64,000 nucleotides of DNA from Balneolaceae bacterium UBA3186 (GTDB lineage Bacteria > Bacteroidota > Rhodothermia > Balneolales > Balneolaceae). The notes under the pieces are model-generated. The model ran no database searches and was not told the DNA's origin. It saw only the letters and a list, made by a program, of their open reading frames with translations. Below, piece after piece: positions 53,635-61,906 of the stretch; positions within the stretch are counted from its first letter, which is position 1, and each line of letters starts with the position of its first letter. Location: positions 1 to 64,000 of the forward strand of contig DEXK01000020.1 of the NCBI GenBank assembly GCA_002364085.1, in the 5' to 3' direction. A program made the translations under genes and the position numbers.

Positions 53635-53641
53635 CTTCCGG

Positions 53642-54073
53642 TTAGTTTACACTAAAGCTTTTTGTAGCATATACTTCATCTTCGTAGCCAATAAGATAAG
53701 CTTTGATGGAGTATGTCCCGGATTTCAAATCGATATCAAAGTAAGTTGGTAATTCGAAGGTTTTACTTTCGTCTTTTTCCAGTTTAAAACTGGTTAAGGC
53801 CATGGTGCAAAATAGATTTTCCTCTGACCTAATAATTTTTGTGTCGCCTTTAGTGATTAAGAAAGAAACCTGACATCCGGATGAAAAGCCATACTCTTTA
53901 GTTTCACTTGTATTATTCCTTACTGTAAAAATCGCTTCGATTTCCTGAACATTAGTTATTTTTTTCTCTTCCAGGTTCAGATTGGTTTCTAAATCTCCCG
54001 AACCGAAATTGATAGCATTGCAGGAAGTTAAAAGCATGGAAAAACAAAAAATGTAAGTTGCTGTCGCTTTCAT
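53642..54073 (-). CDS. BsuPI-like lipoprotein
   Basis: A lipobox LLTSC gives an acylated Cys at residue 18. The remaining 125 residues form beta-strands with IFTVRNNTSETKEYGFSSG near 48-67 and LEKDESKTFELPTYFDI near 97, consistent with the intracellular proteinase inhibitor (BsuPI) fold, which is also used as a general Ig-like domain. Function unknown. Two further Cys residues (CQVSF, LFCTM) could form a disulfide. Convergent with the nucleotidyltransferase gene, 7 bp away. Confidence 0.75.
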   Translation of the reverse strand: MKATATYIFCFSMLLTSCNAINFGSGDLETNLNLEEKKITNVQEIEAIFTVRNNTSETKEYGFSSGCQVSFLITKGDTKIIRSEENLFCTMALTSFKLEKDESKTFELPTYFDIDLKSGTYSIKAYLIGYEDEVYATKSFSVN

Positions 54074-54194
54074 AACTCTGTATTTAACTCATCTTTTGAC
54101 TATTAGTTTCTAAATAAAGAGCGAATTCCTTTTTGTCAAGTTTACTATAGTCTGAAGCAATGTGATAAAACTACCAATTTTGCTAAAAATACAC

Positions 54195-54222
54195 TATTTT
54201 TGTTTTAACTATGTTATAACAT
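54195..54222 (+). promoter_or_regulatory. Promoter box and palindromic operator of the AbrB-Doc pair
   Basis: TATTTTTG (54195-54202) matches the Bacteroidota TAnnTTTG box. The perfect 12-bp palindrome ATGTTATAACAT (54211-54222) covers the predicted transcription start and ends one base before the antitoxin ATG. The upstream -33 TTTG match is poor. The layout suits autorepression by the AbrB-type antitoxin, as is usual for toxin-antitoxin loci. Confidence 0.5.
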
Positions 54223-54223
54223 T

Positions 54224-54430
54224 ATGATTAAAAAGCTTCAAAATATCGGAAACAGCAGAGGCATCATCCTTGAAAAATCTCTCCTCAAATTGCTTCGAGT
54301 GGAACAGGATGACCAGGTTGAAATTGTCCTTCAAGAAGACGGTTTACTAATCAAAAAAATCGATGTGAAATCTGCTTACAAACGAATAAGTGAAAAACAC
54401 CGAAGATCATTGGATAAACTTGGGGAATAA
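54224..54430 (+). CDS. AbrB/MazE-type antitoxin
   Basis: DNA-binding antitoxin of 68 residues. Its N-terminus MIKKLQNIGNSRGIILEKSL forms the swapped-hairpin SpoVT/AbrB domain (residues 1-45), and the basic C-terminal tail likely covers the toxin. It overlaps a palindromic operator upstream and precedes the Doc toxin by 2 bp. Antitoxins of this fold paired with Doc are less typical than Phd. Confidence 0.88.
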   Translation: MIKKLQNIGNSRGIILEKSLLKLLRVEQDDQVEIVLQEDGLLIKKIDVKSAYKRISEKHRRSLDKLGE

Positions 54431-54432
54431 GT

Positions 54433-54825
54433 ATGTCTCCAAAATTCCTTTCTTTGGATGATATACTTTTTATTCATAGTGAAGAAATCAACACTGCAGG
54501 TGGTGAGCCAAATATTAGAGATCTGGAAGGAATCAAGGCTTGTACTGAATCACCTAAAACTACTTTTAATGGAGATTACTTACTAGATCTTTATGGCATG
54601 GCTGCAGCATATGTTTCCTGTTTCGTATTTCGGCACCCATTTATTGATGGCAATAAAAGAACCGCTTTAGCTTCTTGTCTTACTTTTCTTTACTTAAATG
54701 GTTTTGAGGTGAACGAAGAACATGATGAGGAGCTTGCTGATTTGGTAGTTGATTTAGTTACGAAAAAAATCGATACCGATTTCTTATCTGACTTTTTGAG
54801 AACAAGATCTTTACCAATTTCTTAG
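54433..54825 (+). CDS. Doc-type Fic toxin
   Basis: Protein-modifying toxin (Fic/Doc family; Doc phosphorylates EF-Tu). The 130-aa protein has the Fic motif HPFIDGNKRTALASCLTFLY near residues 68-87, with the catalytic His and GNKR phosphate loop intact, and a leading LDDILFIHSEEINTAGGEPN region typical of Doc. It starts 2 bp after the antitoxin stop, so expression is coupled. All visible active-site residues are present, suggesting the toxin is functional. Confidence 0.9.
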   Translation: MSPKFLSLDDILFIHSEEINTAGGEPNIRDLEGIKACTESPKTTFNGDYLLDLYGMAAAYVSCFVFRHPFIDGNKRTALASCLTFLYLNGFEVNEEHDEELADLVVDLVTKKIDTDFLSDFLRTRSLPIS

Positions 54826-54839
54826 GTTAACTGTAAGTT

Positions 54840-55241
54840 TTATTTCACCACCGTAATAACTCCGTTAAATTTATCAATTATGTAATTGCTGATCCCACCC
54901 GGTTTATCAGCATTTATATCCCATTTAAAATCAGCTCCTCCAATAAAAATTTGATCGCAATCTAATTTTCCAGCTGTTTTGATTATAGTTTTACCCGGCT
55001 CTCCTGTTTCAACAACTAACTCAGGATCTACTTCAGGACCGCTGTTTTCTTCAAATAGAAACTTAGCCATCTCCACAATACCTTTAGCTGTGTCTTCATC
55101 TTCTTTATTCTCTGCGACAACTAAAATAGTTACTGATGGTTTATTATTAAGATGTGAACTCAACATTCCTGCATGTTTCACCGCTTCACTTGCGTATTTA
55201 CTACCGTTTGTTGCTATTAACCAGTTTGATGGAAATCCCAT
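54840..55241 (-). CDS. Universal stress protein (UspA-like)
   Basis: Single-domain Usp fold of 133 residues beginning NWLIATNGSKYASEAVKHAG near 6-25, with VETGEPGKTIIKTAGKLDCD near 80-99 and IFIGGADF near 98. The typical ATP-binding G-2x-G-9x-G-S/T motif near the C-terminus is weak, so ATP binding is doubtful. No linked partner; convergent with the Doc gene. Confidence 0.85.
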   Translation of the reverse strand: MGFPSNWLIATNGSKYASEAVKHAGMLSSHLNNKPSVTILVVAENKEDEDTAKGIVEMAKFLFEENSGPEVDPELVVETGEPGKTIIKTAGKLDCDQIFIGGADFKWDINADKPGGISNYIIDKFNGVITVVK

Positions 55242-55322
55242 AATTCATTAACCTCGTTTATTTACTATTAATTTATACAACAAACCTCTGAAAGCATCCT
55301 TTAAGATTGGTATCTTTCGGCG

Positions 55323-56747
55323 ATGAATTTCCCACTACAAATACCTGCATCTCATAAGTCCGTTTTTGAAGTTATAAGTACTGCCGCATCTTCCATAAAC
55401 CAACCAGTATATATTGTTGGAGGATATGTACGCGACTTTTATTTAGATCGTCTTAAACAAACAGAACCTGACCTCGACTTTGTTACGCTTGGGTCCGGAA
55501 TTTCTTTAGCTGAGAAGGTTCATCAAGCTTTAAAAGGATCCCATCTTTCTGTGTTCAAACAATTCGGAACAGCTCTTGTAAAAACGGATGAGTTTGAACT
55601 TGAGTTTGTAGGAGCACGCAGAGAAAGTTATCGTAAGAATTCCAGAAAACCCATTGTGGAAAATGGGAGCCTTGAAGATGATCAACTTCGCCGAGATTTA
55701 ACTATTAATGCGCTATCCTGGAGTTTAAACAAAGAAGATTTCGGAACACTTGTAGATCCATTCGGAGGAATTCAGGATTTAAAAAACAAGCTGATCCGAA
55801 CACCCATTGATCCCAAACAAACTTTTGATGACGACCCGCTTAGAATGCTCCGAGCTATTCGTTTTGCCACGCAGCTGAATTTCAATATTGAAGAGAAGAC
55901 CTATAATGCTATTTCTGAAATGGCTCCCAGACTTGAGATCATTTCTAAAGAGCGAATTGTTACTGAGCTTAATAAGATAATTATGAGTGATAAACCTTCC
56001 ATCGGGTTTGCTCATTTATTTCACACAGGATTGCTTAAACAGTTTTTTCCACAAATGCATCAGCTGCAAGGTGTAAAAGAGAAGAATGGGCAAACTCATA
56101 AAGATAATTTCTGGCATACTCTTCAGGTATTGGATAATGTTGTTGAATATGGTGGAGACCTTTGGCTGAGATGGGCTGCTATTTTGCATGATATTGCGAA
56201 ACCTCCAACTCAACGATTCGACAAAGATGCAGGCTGGACTTTTCATGGTCATGATGCTTTAGGCGCAAAATGGACAAAAGGAATATTTCGTCAGCTTGGT
56301 TTGCCCTTAGACGAAAGAATGCGCTATGTGAGAAAATTGGTACGCCTGCATCTCCGCCCTATTGCTTTAGTTTCAGAAGAAGTGAGTGACAGCGCTATAA
56401 GAAGACTTATCTTTGAAGCTGGCGATGATATTGATGACCTCATGACTCTCTGCAGAGCTGATATAACAAGCAAAAACGACAATAAAGTTGAGCGCTTTCA
56501 AAAAAACTTCAATCGGGTAGAAAAGAAGATCAAGGAAGTTGAAAAGAAAGATCATATCAGAAACTGGAAAAATCCCCTTTCAGGAGAAGAAATTATGGAA
56601 GCACTTCAGATCAGGCCAAGCAAAACAATTGGGGATATTAAAGATGCTGTAAAAGAAGCTATATTAAGTGGGGAAATACCTAATGAACATGATGCAGCTT
56701 TTGAATTCATGATGAATAATAAGGATAAATTTTTGGAGGAAGAGTAA
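55323..56747 (+). CDS. CCA-adding / poly(A) polymerase family nucleotidyltransferase with HD domain
   Basis: Class II template-independent nucleotidyltransferase that probably adds or repairs the CCA end of tRNAs. The head domain has VYIVGGYVRDFYLDRL near 28 and EPDLDFVTLGSG near 47 (catalytic Asp pair), RRDLTINALSW near 123, and DDPLRMLRAIRFATQLNF near 172. A C-terminal HD domain reads RWAAILHDIAKPPTQRF near 285 with DALGAKWTKGIF near 315. 474 aa resembles the HD-bearing bacterial enzymes. A poly(A) polymerase role is an alternative that cannot be separated by eye. Confidence 0.92.
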   Translation: MNFPLQIPASHKSVFEVISTAASSINQPVYIVGGYVRDFYLDRLKQTEPDLDFVTLGSGISLAEKVHQALKGSHLSVFKQFGTALVKTDEFELEFVGARRESYRKNSRKPIVENGSLEDDQLRRDLTINALSWSLNKEDFGTLVDPFGGIQDLKNKLIRTPIDPKQTFDDDPLRMLRAIRFATQLNFNIEEKTYNAISEMAPRLEIISKERIVTELNKIIMSDKPSIGFAHLFHTGLLKQFFPQMHQLQGVKEKNGQTHKDNFWHTLQVLDNVVEYGGDLWLRWAAILHDIAKPPTQRFDKDAGWTFHGHDALGAKWTKGIFRQLGLPLDERMRYVRKLVRLHLRPIALVSEEVSDSAIRRLIFEAGDDIDDLMTLCRADITSKNDNKVERFQKNFNRVEKKIKEVEKKDHIRNWKNPLSGEEIMEALQIRPSKTIGDIKDAVKEAILSGEIPNEHDAAFEFMMNNKDKFLEEE

Positions 56748-56748
56748 A

Positions 56749-56850
56749 AGTGACAAAGTTATATCAACACTCCGTGTTTGGTTGCAAAGTTAGTTTATAT
56801 TCAAACCAACTTTGTAACTGTAAGCGAAGCTTACATCTCACTTTGTCACA
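56749..56850. repeat. ACTTTGTCAC nested palindrome between cca-type gene and ispE
   Basis: Outer arms AGTGACAAAGT and ACTTTGTCACA (10 of 11 pairs) enclose a longer hairpin (GTTGCAAAGTTAGTTT vs AAACCAACTTTGTAAC, 56781-56818) and a small one (TAAGCGAAGCTTA, 56821-56833). It starts 1 bp after the upstream stop. It is the same reiterated-word type as the other repeats. Confidence 0.6.
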
Positions 56851-56868
56851 TAGTCACTCTTTATTTAA

Positions 56869-57747
56869 ATGAAAGAAGTTTGGGTATCAAATTCATACGC
56901 TAAGATCAATATCGGGCTCAACGTTTTGGAGAGGCTTGACTCAGGATATCATAATATTGAGACTGGTTTTTGTTTTATCGAATGGACAGATCGTTTTGAG
57001 ATAACACCATCGAGTAGAAACAGCTTAACTATGAGCGATGAAAAAATTCCTGTTGACGACTCAAATCTCATTGTAAAAGCCGTAGCTCTACTTGAGAGAG
57101 AGGCCGGGTTAAAAGATCAGTTTAATATAAAAGTTCAAAAAAATATTCCTGCCGGTGCCGGTCTCGGTGGGGGGAGCAGTAATGCTGCTACTACACTTAG
57201 AATGATCAACAAGATCGCTAATCTAGGATTACAAGAACCGGAATTAATGGAACTAGGGAAAAAGCTTGGTGCTGATGTTCCTTTCTTCATCCAGGGAAAG
57301 CCTGGGTTTGCAACGGGGCTCGGAACCGAAATAGAGCCTTTACCTATTCAGCCCAACGGTTGGATAGTCACAATTTTTCCAGGCGAACCAAGTAGCACCC
57401 CCGAAGCGTATAATTTTGTAGAACCAAATCCTGAACCGGAGTTTTCATTAAAAAAAGTATTGAAAAAAGAGCCTCTGGAGGAATGGGAATACTTGATCAT
57501 TAATGACCTTGAAGCTTCGGTTTTCCCAAGAATGAATATTGTTGGAAACATTAAAGATCAATGCTACGAATTCGGGGCAAGCTACGCCTCAATGAGTGGA
57601 AGCGGTTCCAGTGTTTTTGGGATTTTTGAACAGGATTTTGTTGCAATTCACGCGTATGAATCGTTTCATAGTCTCGGATTTTCAGCGAATTTATCGCGCC
57701 CCCTTTTTAAACCTGATCTGGGTATCTACAAGAAACAGATCGACTAA
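56869..57747 (+). CDS. ispE: 4-diphosphocytidyl-2-C-methyl-D-erythritol kinase
   Basis: GHMP kinase of the MEP isoprenoid pathway, phosphorylating CDP-ME. The N-terminus NSYAKINIGLNVLERLDSGY near 8-27 is the IspE signature, GAGLGGGSSNAATTLRMI near 98-115 is the GHMP ATP loop, and LGADVPFFIQGKPGFATG near 133 and ASMSGSGSSVFGIF near 242 are conserved. 292 aa is normal. It shows that the organism uses the MEP route. It sits 36 bp upstream of glgP. Confidence 0.95.
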   Translation: MKEVWVSNSYAKINIGLNVLERLDSGYHNIETGFCFIEWTDRFEITPSSRNSLTMSDEKIPVDDSNLIVKAVALLEREAGLKDQFNIKVQKNIPAGAGLGGGSSNAATTLRMINKIANLGLQEPELMELGKKLGADVPFFIQGKPGFATGLGTEIEPLPIQPNGWIVTIFPGEPSSTPEAYNFVEPNPEPEFSLKKVLKKEPLEEWEYLIINDLEASVFPRMNIVGNIKDQCYEFGASYASMSGSGSSVFGIFEQDFVAIHAYESFHSLGFSANLSRPLFKPDLGIYKKQID

Positions 57748-57783
57748 TTTATTTCACATTTAAGTTATCAATCAGCATCTATA

Positions 57784-60264
57784 ATGGCTAAAAAGAAGAC
57801 TTCTTCAACACCGGATCTAAGATCGGGAATGGATAAAAACTCCCTTCGCGAAGATATTAAAATGCACCTTCGTCATACCTTGGCAAAGGACGAGTACTCT
57901 ACCACAAACTGGGATAATTACCGAAGTGTGGTTCTCACTTTAATGGATCGGTTAAATGAGCGCTGGTTAACAACGCAGCAACATTACCATAATTCCGGAG
58001 CAAAACGAGTTTACTATTTATCCATGGAATACCTGATCGGTCGGTTGCTTGATAACATGGTAGTTAATCTGGATGTTCAACAAGAAATCGCTGATGCTTT
58101 ACAGGATGTTGGTTTAGATTATGATGACATCCGAAATGCAGAATGGGACGCCGGACTTGGAAATGGTGGTCTCGGAAGACTTGCAGCTTGTTTTTTGGAT
58201 TCCATGGCAACATTAGGAATTCCTGCAATTGGTTACGGCTTGCGATACGACTACGGAATTTTCTATCAAACTATGGAAAACGGGTTTCAGATCGAGAAAC
58301 CGGATCTTTGGTTGCGTTATGGAAATCCCTGGGATATTGTCCGTCCTAAAGTTCAATATCCGGTGGAATTTTATGGTCACCAAGGTGCCGCTCAAAACGG
58401 AGATGGCGGACATCATTACAGTTGGGAAAATACCCGCAAAGTTCAAGCCGTTGCTTACGACACTCCTATTCCAGGATACGATAATGGAATTGTAAACAAT
58501 CTGCGATTATGGAAGGCAGAATCTGATGCTACTTTAGATCTAAAAAGCTTTAATCAAGGGCAGTACATTGACGCCGTAAAAGACAATCAACTTGAGCAGA
58601 ACATCACTCGTGTTCTATATCCTAACGACAAAGTTTTTGTAGGTCAGGAACTCCGATTGAAGCAAGAATACTTCCTTGTATCTGCTTCTATGCAGGATAT
58701 TATCCGGCGTTTCAAAAAAGGAACTGATGACTGGAGTAAATTTCCGGAACGCGTTGCTATTCAGTGTAACGATACCCATCCGAATCTTGCAATACCTGAG
58801 TTGATGAGAGTCTTGCTGGATGATGTACACATGCCATGGGAAAAAGCCTGGGATATTACATCCAACACGATGGCTTACACGAATCATACTTTACTTCCTG
58901 AGGCTTTGGAAAAATGGCCGGTTTCGTTGATGAGAAACCTTTTACCAAGACACCTGAATATTATCCATGAGATAAATCGTCGCTTTATGGATAACATCAA
59001 AGCAACACATGGAAACGATACTGCTCGTATGAAAAGAATGAGCATAATCGGCGAAGGGGAGGATCCTGTAGTACATATGGCACATTTGGGAATTGTCGGC
59101 TCCAGAAAGGTGAACGGTGTAGCCGCGCTTCATTCCCGATTGGTAAAGGAAACCATGTTCAAGGATTTTGACGAGCTCTATCCTGACAAATTCACTAACA
59201 AGACCAATGGAATTACTCCACGAAGATGGTTGAAGCAATGTAATCCTGATCTATCCGACCTGATCACTGAAGAAATCGGAGATAAATGGATCACCGATCT
59301 TGATCATCTAAAAAAGCTGGCTCCATCAGCAAAGAAAAAGTCTTTCCAGAAAAAATTTGGTAAGATAAAGCTGGAAAACAAAAAGCTGTTGGCTGATTAC
59401 ATCAAAGAAGAACGAGGAATTGATGTTGATCCAAAGTCTATGTTCGACATTCAGATCAAGAGAATTCATGAGTACAAACGTCAACTGATGGCAGCTTTAC
59501 ATGTAGCAACATTATATAACCGTTTAAAAGAGAACCCCGACCTGGATATTGTTCCAAGAACAGTGATCTTTGGCGGAAAAGCTGCTCCTGGTTATGCAAT
59601 GGCAAAGCTTCACATAAAGCTTATCAACAGCATTGGTGAGAAGGTTAATAACGATCCGGAAGTTAGCGATAAGCTGAAGTGTATTTTCCTTGAAAACTAC
59701 CGAGTTACCTTAGCGGAAATGATGATTCCGGCTGCTGATCTTTCCGAGCAAATTTCTACTGCAGGAATGGAAGCTTCAGGAACAGGTAACATGAAATTTG
59801 CGCTGAACGGTGCTCTTACTATTGGTACTCTTGACGGAGCGAATGTAGAGATCAAAGAGGAAGTTGGTGACGATAATATTTTCATCTTTGGATTAACGGT
59901 GGAAGAAGTGGACGAACTTCGTCAACAGGGTTATAACCCGTGGGATTATTACAATGCCAATGCTGAGTTGAAAAAAGTGATCGATCAAATTCGTACCGGT
60001 TTCTTCTGTGAAGAAGATCCAACGCTTTTCCAGCCAATTGTTGACGCATTACTCCACAAAGGAGACTACTTCATGGTTATGGCGGATTATGAAACTTATG
60101 TGAAAAAGCAGGAAGAAGTTGAAGATCTATATAAAGATCAATCCGAATGGAACAGAAAGGCTATTCTGAATGTGGCTAAAATCGGTAAATTCTCCAGCGA
60201 CCGAACTATTCTGGATTATGCAGATGAGATCTGGCAAACAAAACCTGTTAAGCTGAAAAAGTAA
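57784..60264 (+). CDS. glgP: Glycogen/starch phosphorylase
   Basis: Releases glucose 1-phosphate from alpha-1,4-glucan with a PLP cofactor. NGGLGRLAACFLDSMATLGI near 125, DPKSMFDIQIKRIHEYKRQL near 545 and the PLP-lysine motif EASGTGNMKFALNGALTIGT near 665 identify GT35. 826 aa is the full bacterial length. It is 36 bp after ispE, transcribed with it or alone; the catabolic counterpart of glgB and malQ, 8 kb upstream on the opposite strand. A strong hairpin follows 18 bp after the stop. Confidence 0.96.
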   Translation: MAKKKTSSTPDLRSGMDKNSLREDIKMHLRHTLAKDEYSTTNWDNYRSVVLTLMDRLNERWLTTQQHYHNSGAKRVYYLSMEYLIGRLLDNMVVNLDVQQEIADALQDVGLDYDDIRNAEWDAGLGNGGLGRLAACFLDSMATLGIPAIGYGLRYDYGIFYQTMENGFQIEKPDLWLRYGNPWDIVRPKVQYPVEFYGHQGAAQNGDGGHHYSWENTRKVQAVAYDTPIPGYDNGIVNNLRLWKAESDATLDLKSFNQGQYIDAVKDNQLEQNITRVLYPNDKVFVGQELRLKQEYFLVSASMQDIIRRFKKGTDDWSKFPERVAIQCNDTHPNLAIPELMRVLLDDVHMPWEKAWDITSNTMAYTNHTLLPEALEKWPVSLMRNLLPRHLNIIHEINRRFMDNIKATHGNDTARMKRMSIIGEGEDPVVHMAHLGIVGSRKVNGVAALHSRLVKETMFKDFDELYPDKFTNKTNGITPRRWLKQCNPDLSDLITEEIGDKWITDLDHLKKLAPSAKKKSFQKKFGKIKLENKKLLADYIKEERGIDVDPKSMFDIQIKRIHEYKRQLMAALHVATLYNRLKENPDLDIVPRTVIFGGKAAPGYAMAKLHIKLINSIGEKVNNDPEVSDKLKCIFLENYRVTLAEMMIPAADLSEQISTAGMEASGTGNMKFALNGALTIGTLDGANVEIKEEVGDDNIFIFGLTVEEVDELRQQGYNPWDYYNANAELKKVIDQIRTGFFCEEDPTLFQPIVDALLHKGDYFMVMADYETYVKKQEEVEDLYKDQSEWNRKAILNVAKIGKFSSDRTILDYADEIWQTKPVKLKK

Positions 60265-60281
60265 TTGTCTATTTAAATATC

Positions 60282-60317
60282 AACCGTAGGGACGTAAAGC
60301 ATTACGTCCCTATGGTT
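60282..60317. terminator. Strong symmetrical hairpin after glgP
   Basis: Arms AACCGTAGGGACGTAA and TTACGTCCCTATGGTT pair over 16 bp (one G-T) with a 4-base loop and no long T-run (TATTTTCC follows). It could terminate in both directions. The GTAGGGACGTAA core also looks like a dispersed palindrome known from other genomes, so it may be a repeat doing double duty. Confidence 0.55.
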
Positions 60318-60375
60318 ATTTTCCAGAAAAAATCTTCTGAAAGAAATTCTTAATTCCTTCGTCTAAAACATTAAA

Positions 60376-60966
60376 TTGGCTTTAGTGGAAGAAAAGAAAT
60401 TCATACAACGATTACGGGATAAAGACCGAACTGCGTTTCAGCAATTAGTGCGGGAATACAAAGACCCAATCCTGAATGTTTGTTATGGATATCTAAAAGA
60501 CGTCGACGACGCTGAAGACCTTACTCAGGAAGTATTTGCTGAGGTTTACAAAACTATCTCCAATTTTAAAGAAGAAGCTTCTCTTTTTACCTGGATGTAC
60601 AGAATTGCTGTTTCCAGATCATTAGATGAACTGAAAAAACGCCGAAGCTTGAAACGCGCTGCTTATTTCGAGAAACGTGTACGATCAGAAGCTGCCGATC
60701 TGGAAATGTCTCAAACTGCATCCGACCTGCCTGATCCGGAAGAAGAACTCTACCAAAAACAGCAGCAGTTATTTATTCAGGATTCTTTGAACCAGCTTGC
60801 TGAAACCCAACGAACGGCTTTCGTTCTTAGCCAACAAGACGGGCTTAGTTACAAAGAGATTGCGGACATCATGGAGAAGAGTTTGTCCTCTATAGAATCC
60901 TTGGTTCACCGAAGTAAACAGAACCTCAGAAAGATCATGGAGGACAATTATGAAAATTATTTTTAA
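60376..60966 (+). CDS. ECF-type RNA polymerase sigma factor
   Basis: Alternative sigma-70 factor of 196 residues. Region 2 (DAEDLTQEVFAEVYKTISNF near 46-65 and FTWMYRIAVSRSLDEL near 72-87) and region 4 (LNQLAETQRTAFVLSQQDGLS near 138 and YKEIADIMEKSLSSIESLVH near 160) are present, without regions 1 and 3. Starts at TTG 60376 (a GTG three codons later is possible). It is followed by a putative anti-sigma factor and a sensor-like periplasmic protein, a typical ECF module. Confidence 0.93.
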   Translation: MALVEEKKFIQRLRDKDRTAFQQLVREYKDPILNVCYGYLKDVDDAEDLTQEVFAEVYKTISNFKEEASLFTWMYRIAVSRSLDELKKRRSLKRAAYFEKRVRSEAADLEMSQTASDLPDPEEELYQKQQQLFIQDSLNQLAETQRTAFVLSQQDGLSYKEIADIMEKSLSSIESLVHRSKQNLRKIMEDNYENYF

Positions 60967-61017
60967 AGAGCACAAGTTTTTACAACACATTTCGCCTAAT
61001 CCTTTATCGGAAGAATT

Positions 61018-61347
61018 ATGAGATCAGAAAAAGACATACAAACCCATATAGACCAGTTGATGAAAGATGCTGAAAAGCCTGCTTTTGTTTCAACCAGTGA
61101 TGATTTTGAAGAAACTCTTTTTGCTCGTTTTGATGAAATTGACAATCAGAACGCTCCTAAAACAGCTACCATCTTCACTCTTTCAGAAGTGCGAAAATAT
61201 GCCGCTGTTATTTTAATTTTGATCCTGAATGTTTCTGCCATTCTTTTTTATTCTACCAGTTCTGACAGCGAACAGACAACTGAAGATATCTCAGAGTATT
61301 CTGAAGAGTATTTTCCGGATTATGCAACTTTAACTTCCTTGGAGTAA
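61018..61347 (+). CDS. Putative anti-sigma factor, membrane-anchored
   Basis: 109 aa; no sequence family recognised. A hydrophilic N-terminus (about 60 residues, with DFEETLFARFDEI), a single TM near 65-82 (YAAVILILILNVSAILFYST) and an acidic C-terminal tail (EDISEYSEEYFPDYATLTS). The layout with the sigma gene just before (51 bp) and the sensor just after (3 bp) is that of an anti-sigma factor, cytoplasmic N-terminus binding the sigma factor. This is inferred from context. Confidence 0.65.
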   Translation: MRSEKDIQTHIDQLMKDAEKPAFVSTSDDFEETLFARFDEIDNQNAPKTATIFTLSEVRKYAAVILILILNVSAILFYSTSSDSEQTTEDISEYSEEYFPDYATLTSLE

Positions 61348-61350
61348 ACC

Positions 61351-61851
61351 ATGGGTTTATTTGAAAACAAACGATTTACCATTATATCCATTTCCGTTTT
61401 GGTTGTACTGAACCTGATTCTTATCGGATTAGTTGTTGGTCCTGAACTTGGAAAGCGAGATCGTGACCGAAAAGACGGAGACAGAAGAAGAGCTTATGTT
61501 GAAAAAGAACTTGGCTTTACCAAAGAGCAGAAACAAGCATATGATTCTTTAAACTCCAGCCACAGAACTGAAACGAAAGCTCTTCAACAAAAAATCGATG
61601 AAAAACGCAGGGAAATGTTTCGTCTTACTCAACTTGATGACGTTTCCATTGAAACTATTGATTCTTTAACTACTGATATCGGAACATTAGTCTCTAATAT
61701 GGAGCTTCGAACCTACGAACATATTTCTAACATCAGAGCGCTTTGTACCCCCGAACAACTTCAAAAATTGGACTCACTAGTTCAACGAATGATCAAGTCC
61801 AGACGAGACCGGGAAGGAGAGCGCAAAACTTCACCGTCTTCAGGGAATTAA
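61351..61851 (+). CDS. Spy/CnrX-like periplasmic sensor protein
   Basis: 166 aa with an N-terminal TM anchor (about 9-32, FTIISISVLVVLNLILIGLVVG), a basic Arg/Asp patch (KRDRDRKDGDRRR), then a helical domain starting LGFTKEQKQAYDSLNSSHR near 55, a LTxxQ-like motif typical of Spy, CpxP, ZraP and CnrX, and CTPEQLQKLDSLVQRMIKS near 132. These proteins sense metals or misfolded proteins in the periplasm. Immediately after the putative anti-sigma gene (3 bp), it completes a sigma/anti-sigma/sensor module like CnrH-CnrY-CnrX. Confidence 0.75.
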   Translation: MGLFENKRFTIISISVLVVLNLILIGLVVGPELGKRDRDRKDGDRRRAYVEKELGFTKEQKQAYDSLNSSHRTETKALQQKIDEKRREMFRLTQLDDVSIETIDSLTTDIGTLVSNMELRTYEHISNIRALCTPEQLQKLDSLVQRMIKSRRDREGERKTSPSSGN

Positions 61852-61906
61852 GTATAGTGGGATTCTTACAGATTTGTTTATTTTCTCTCAACCTAATTAA
61901 GAAAAT

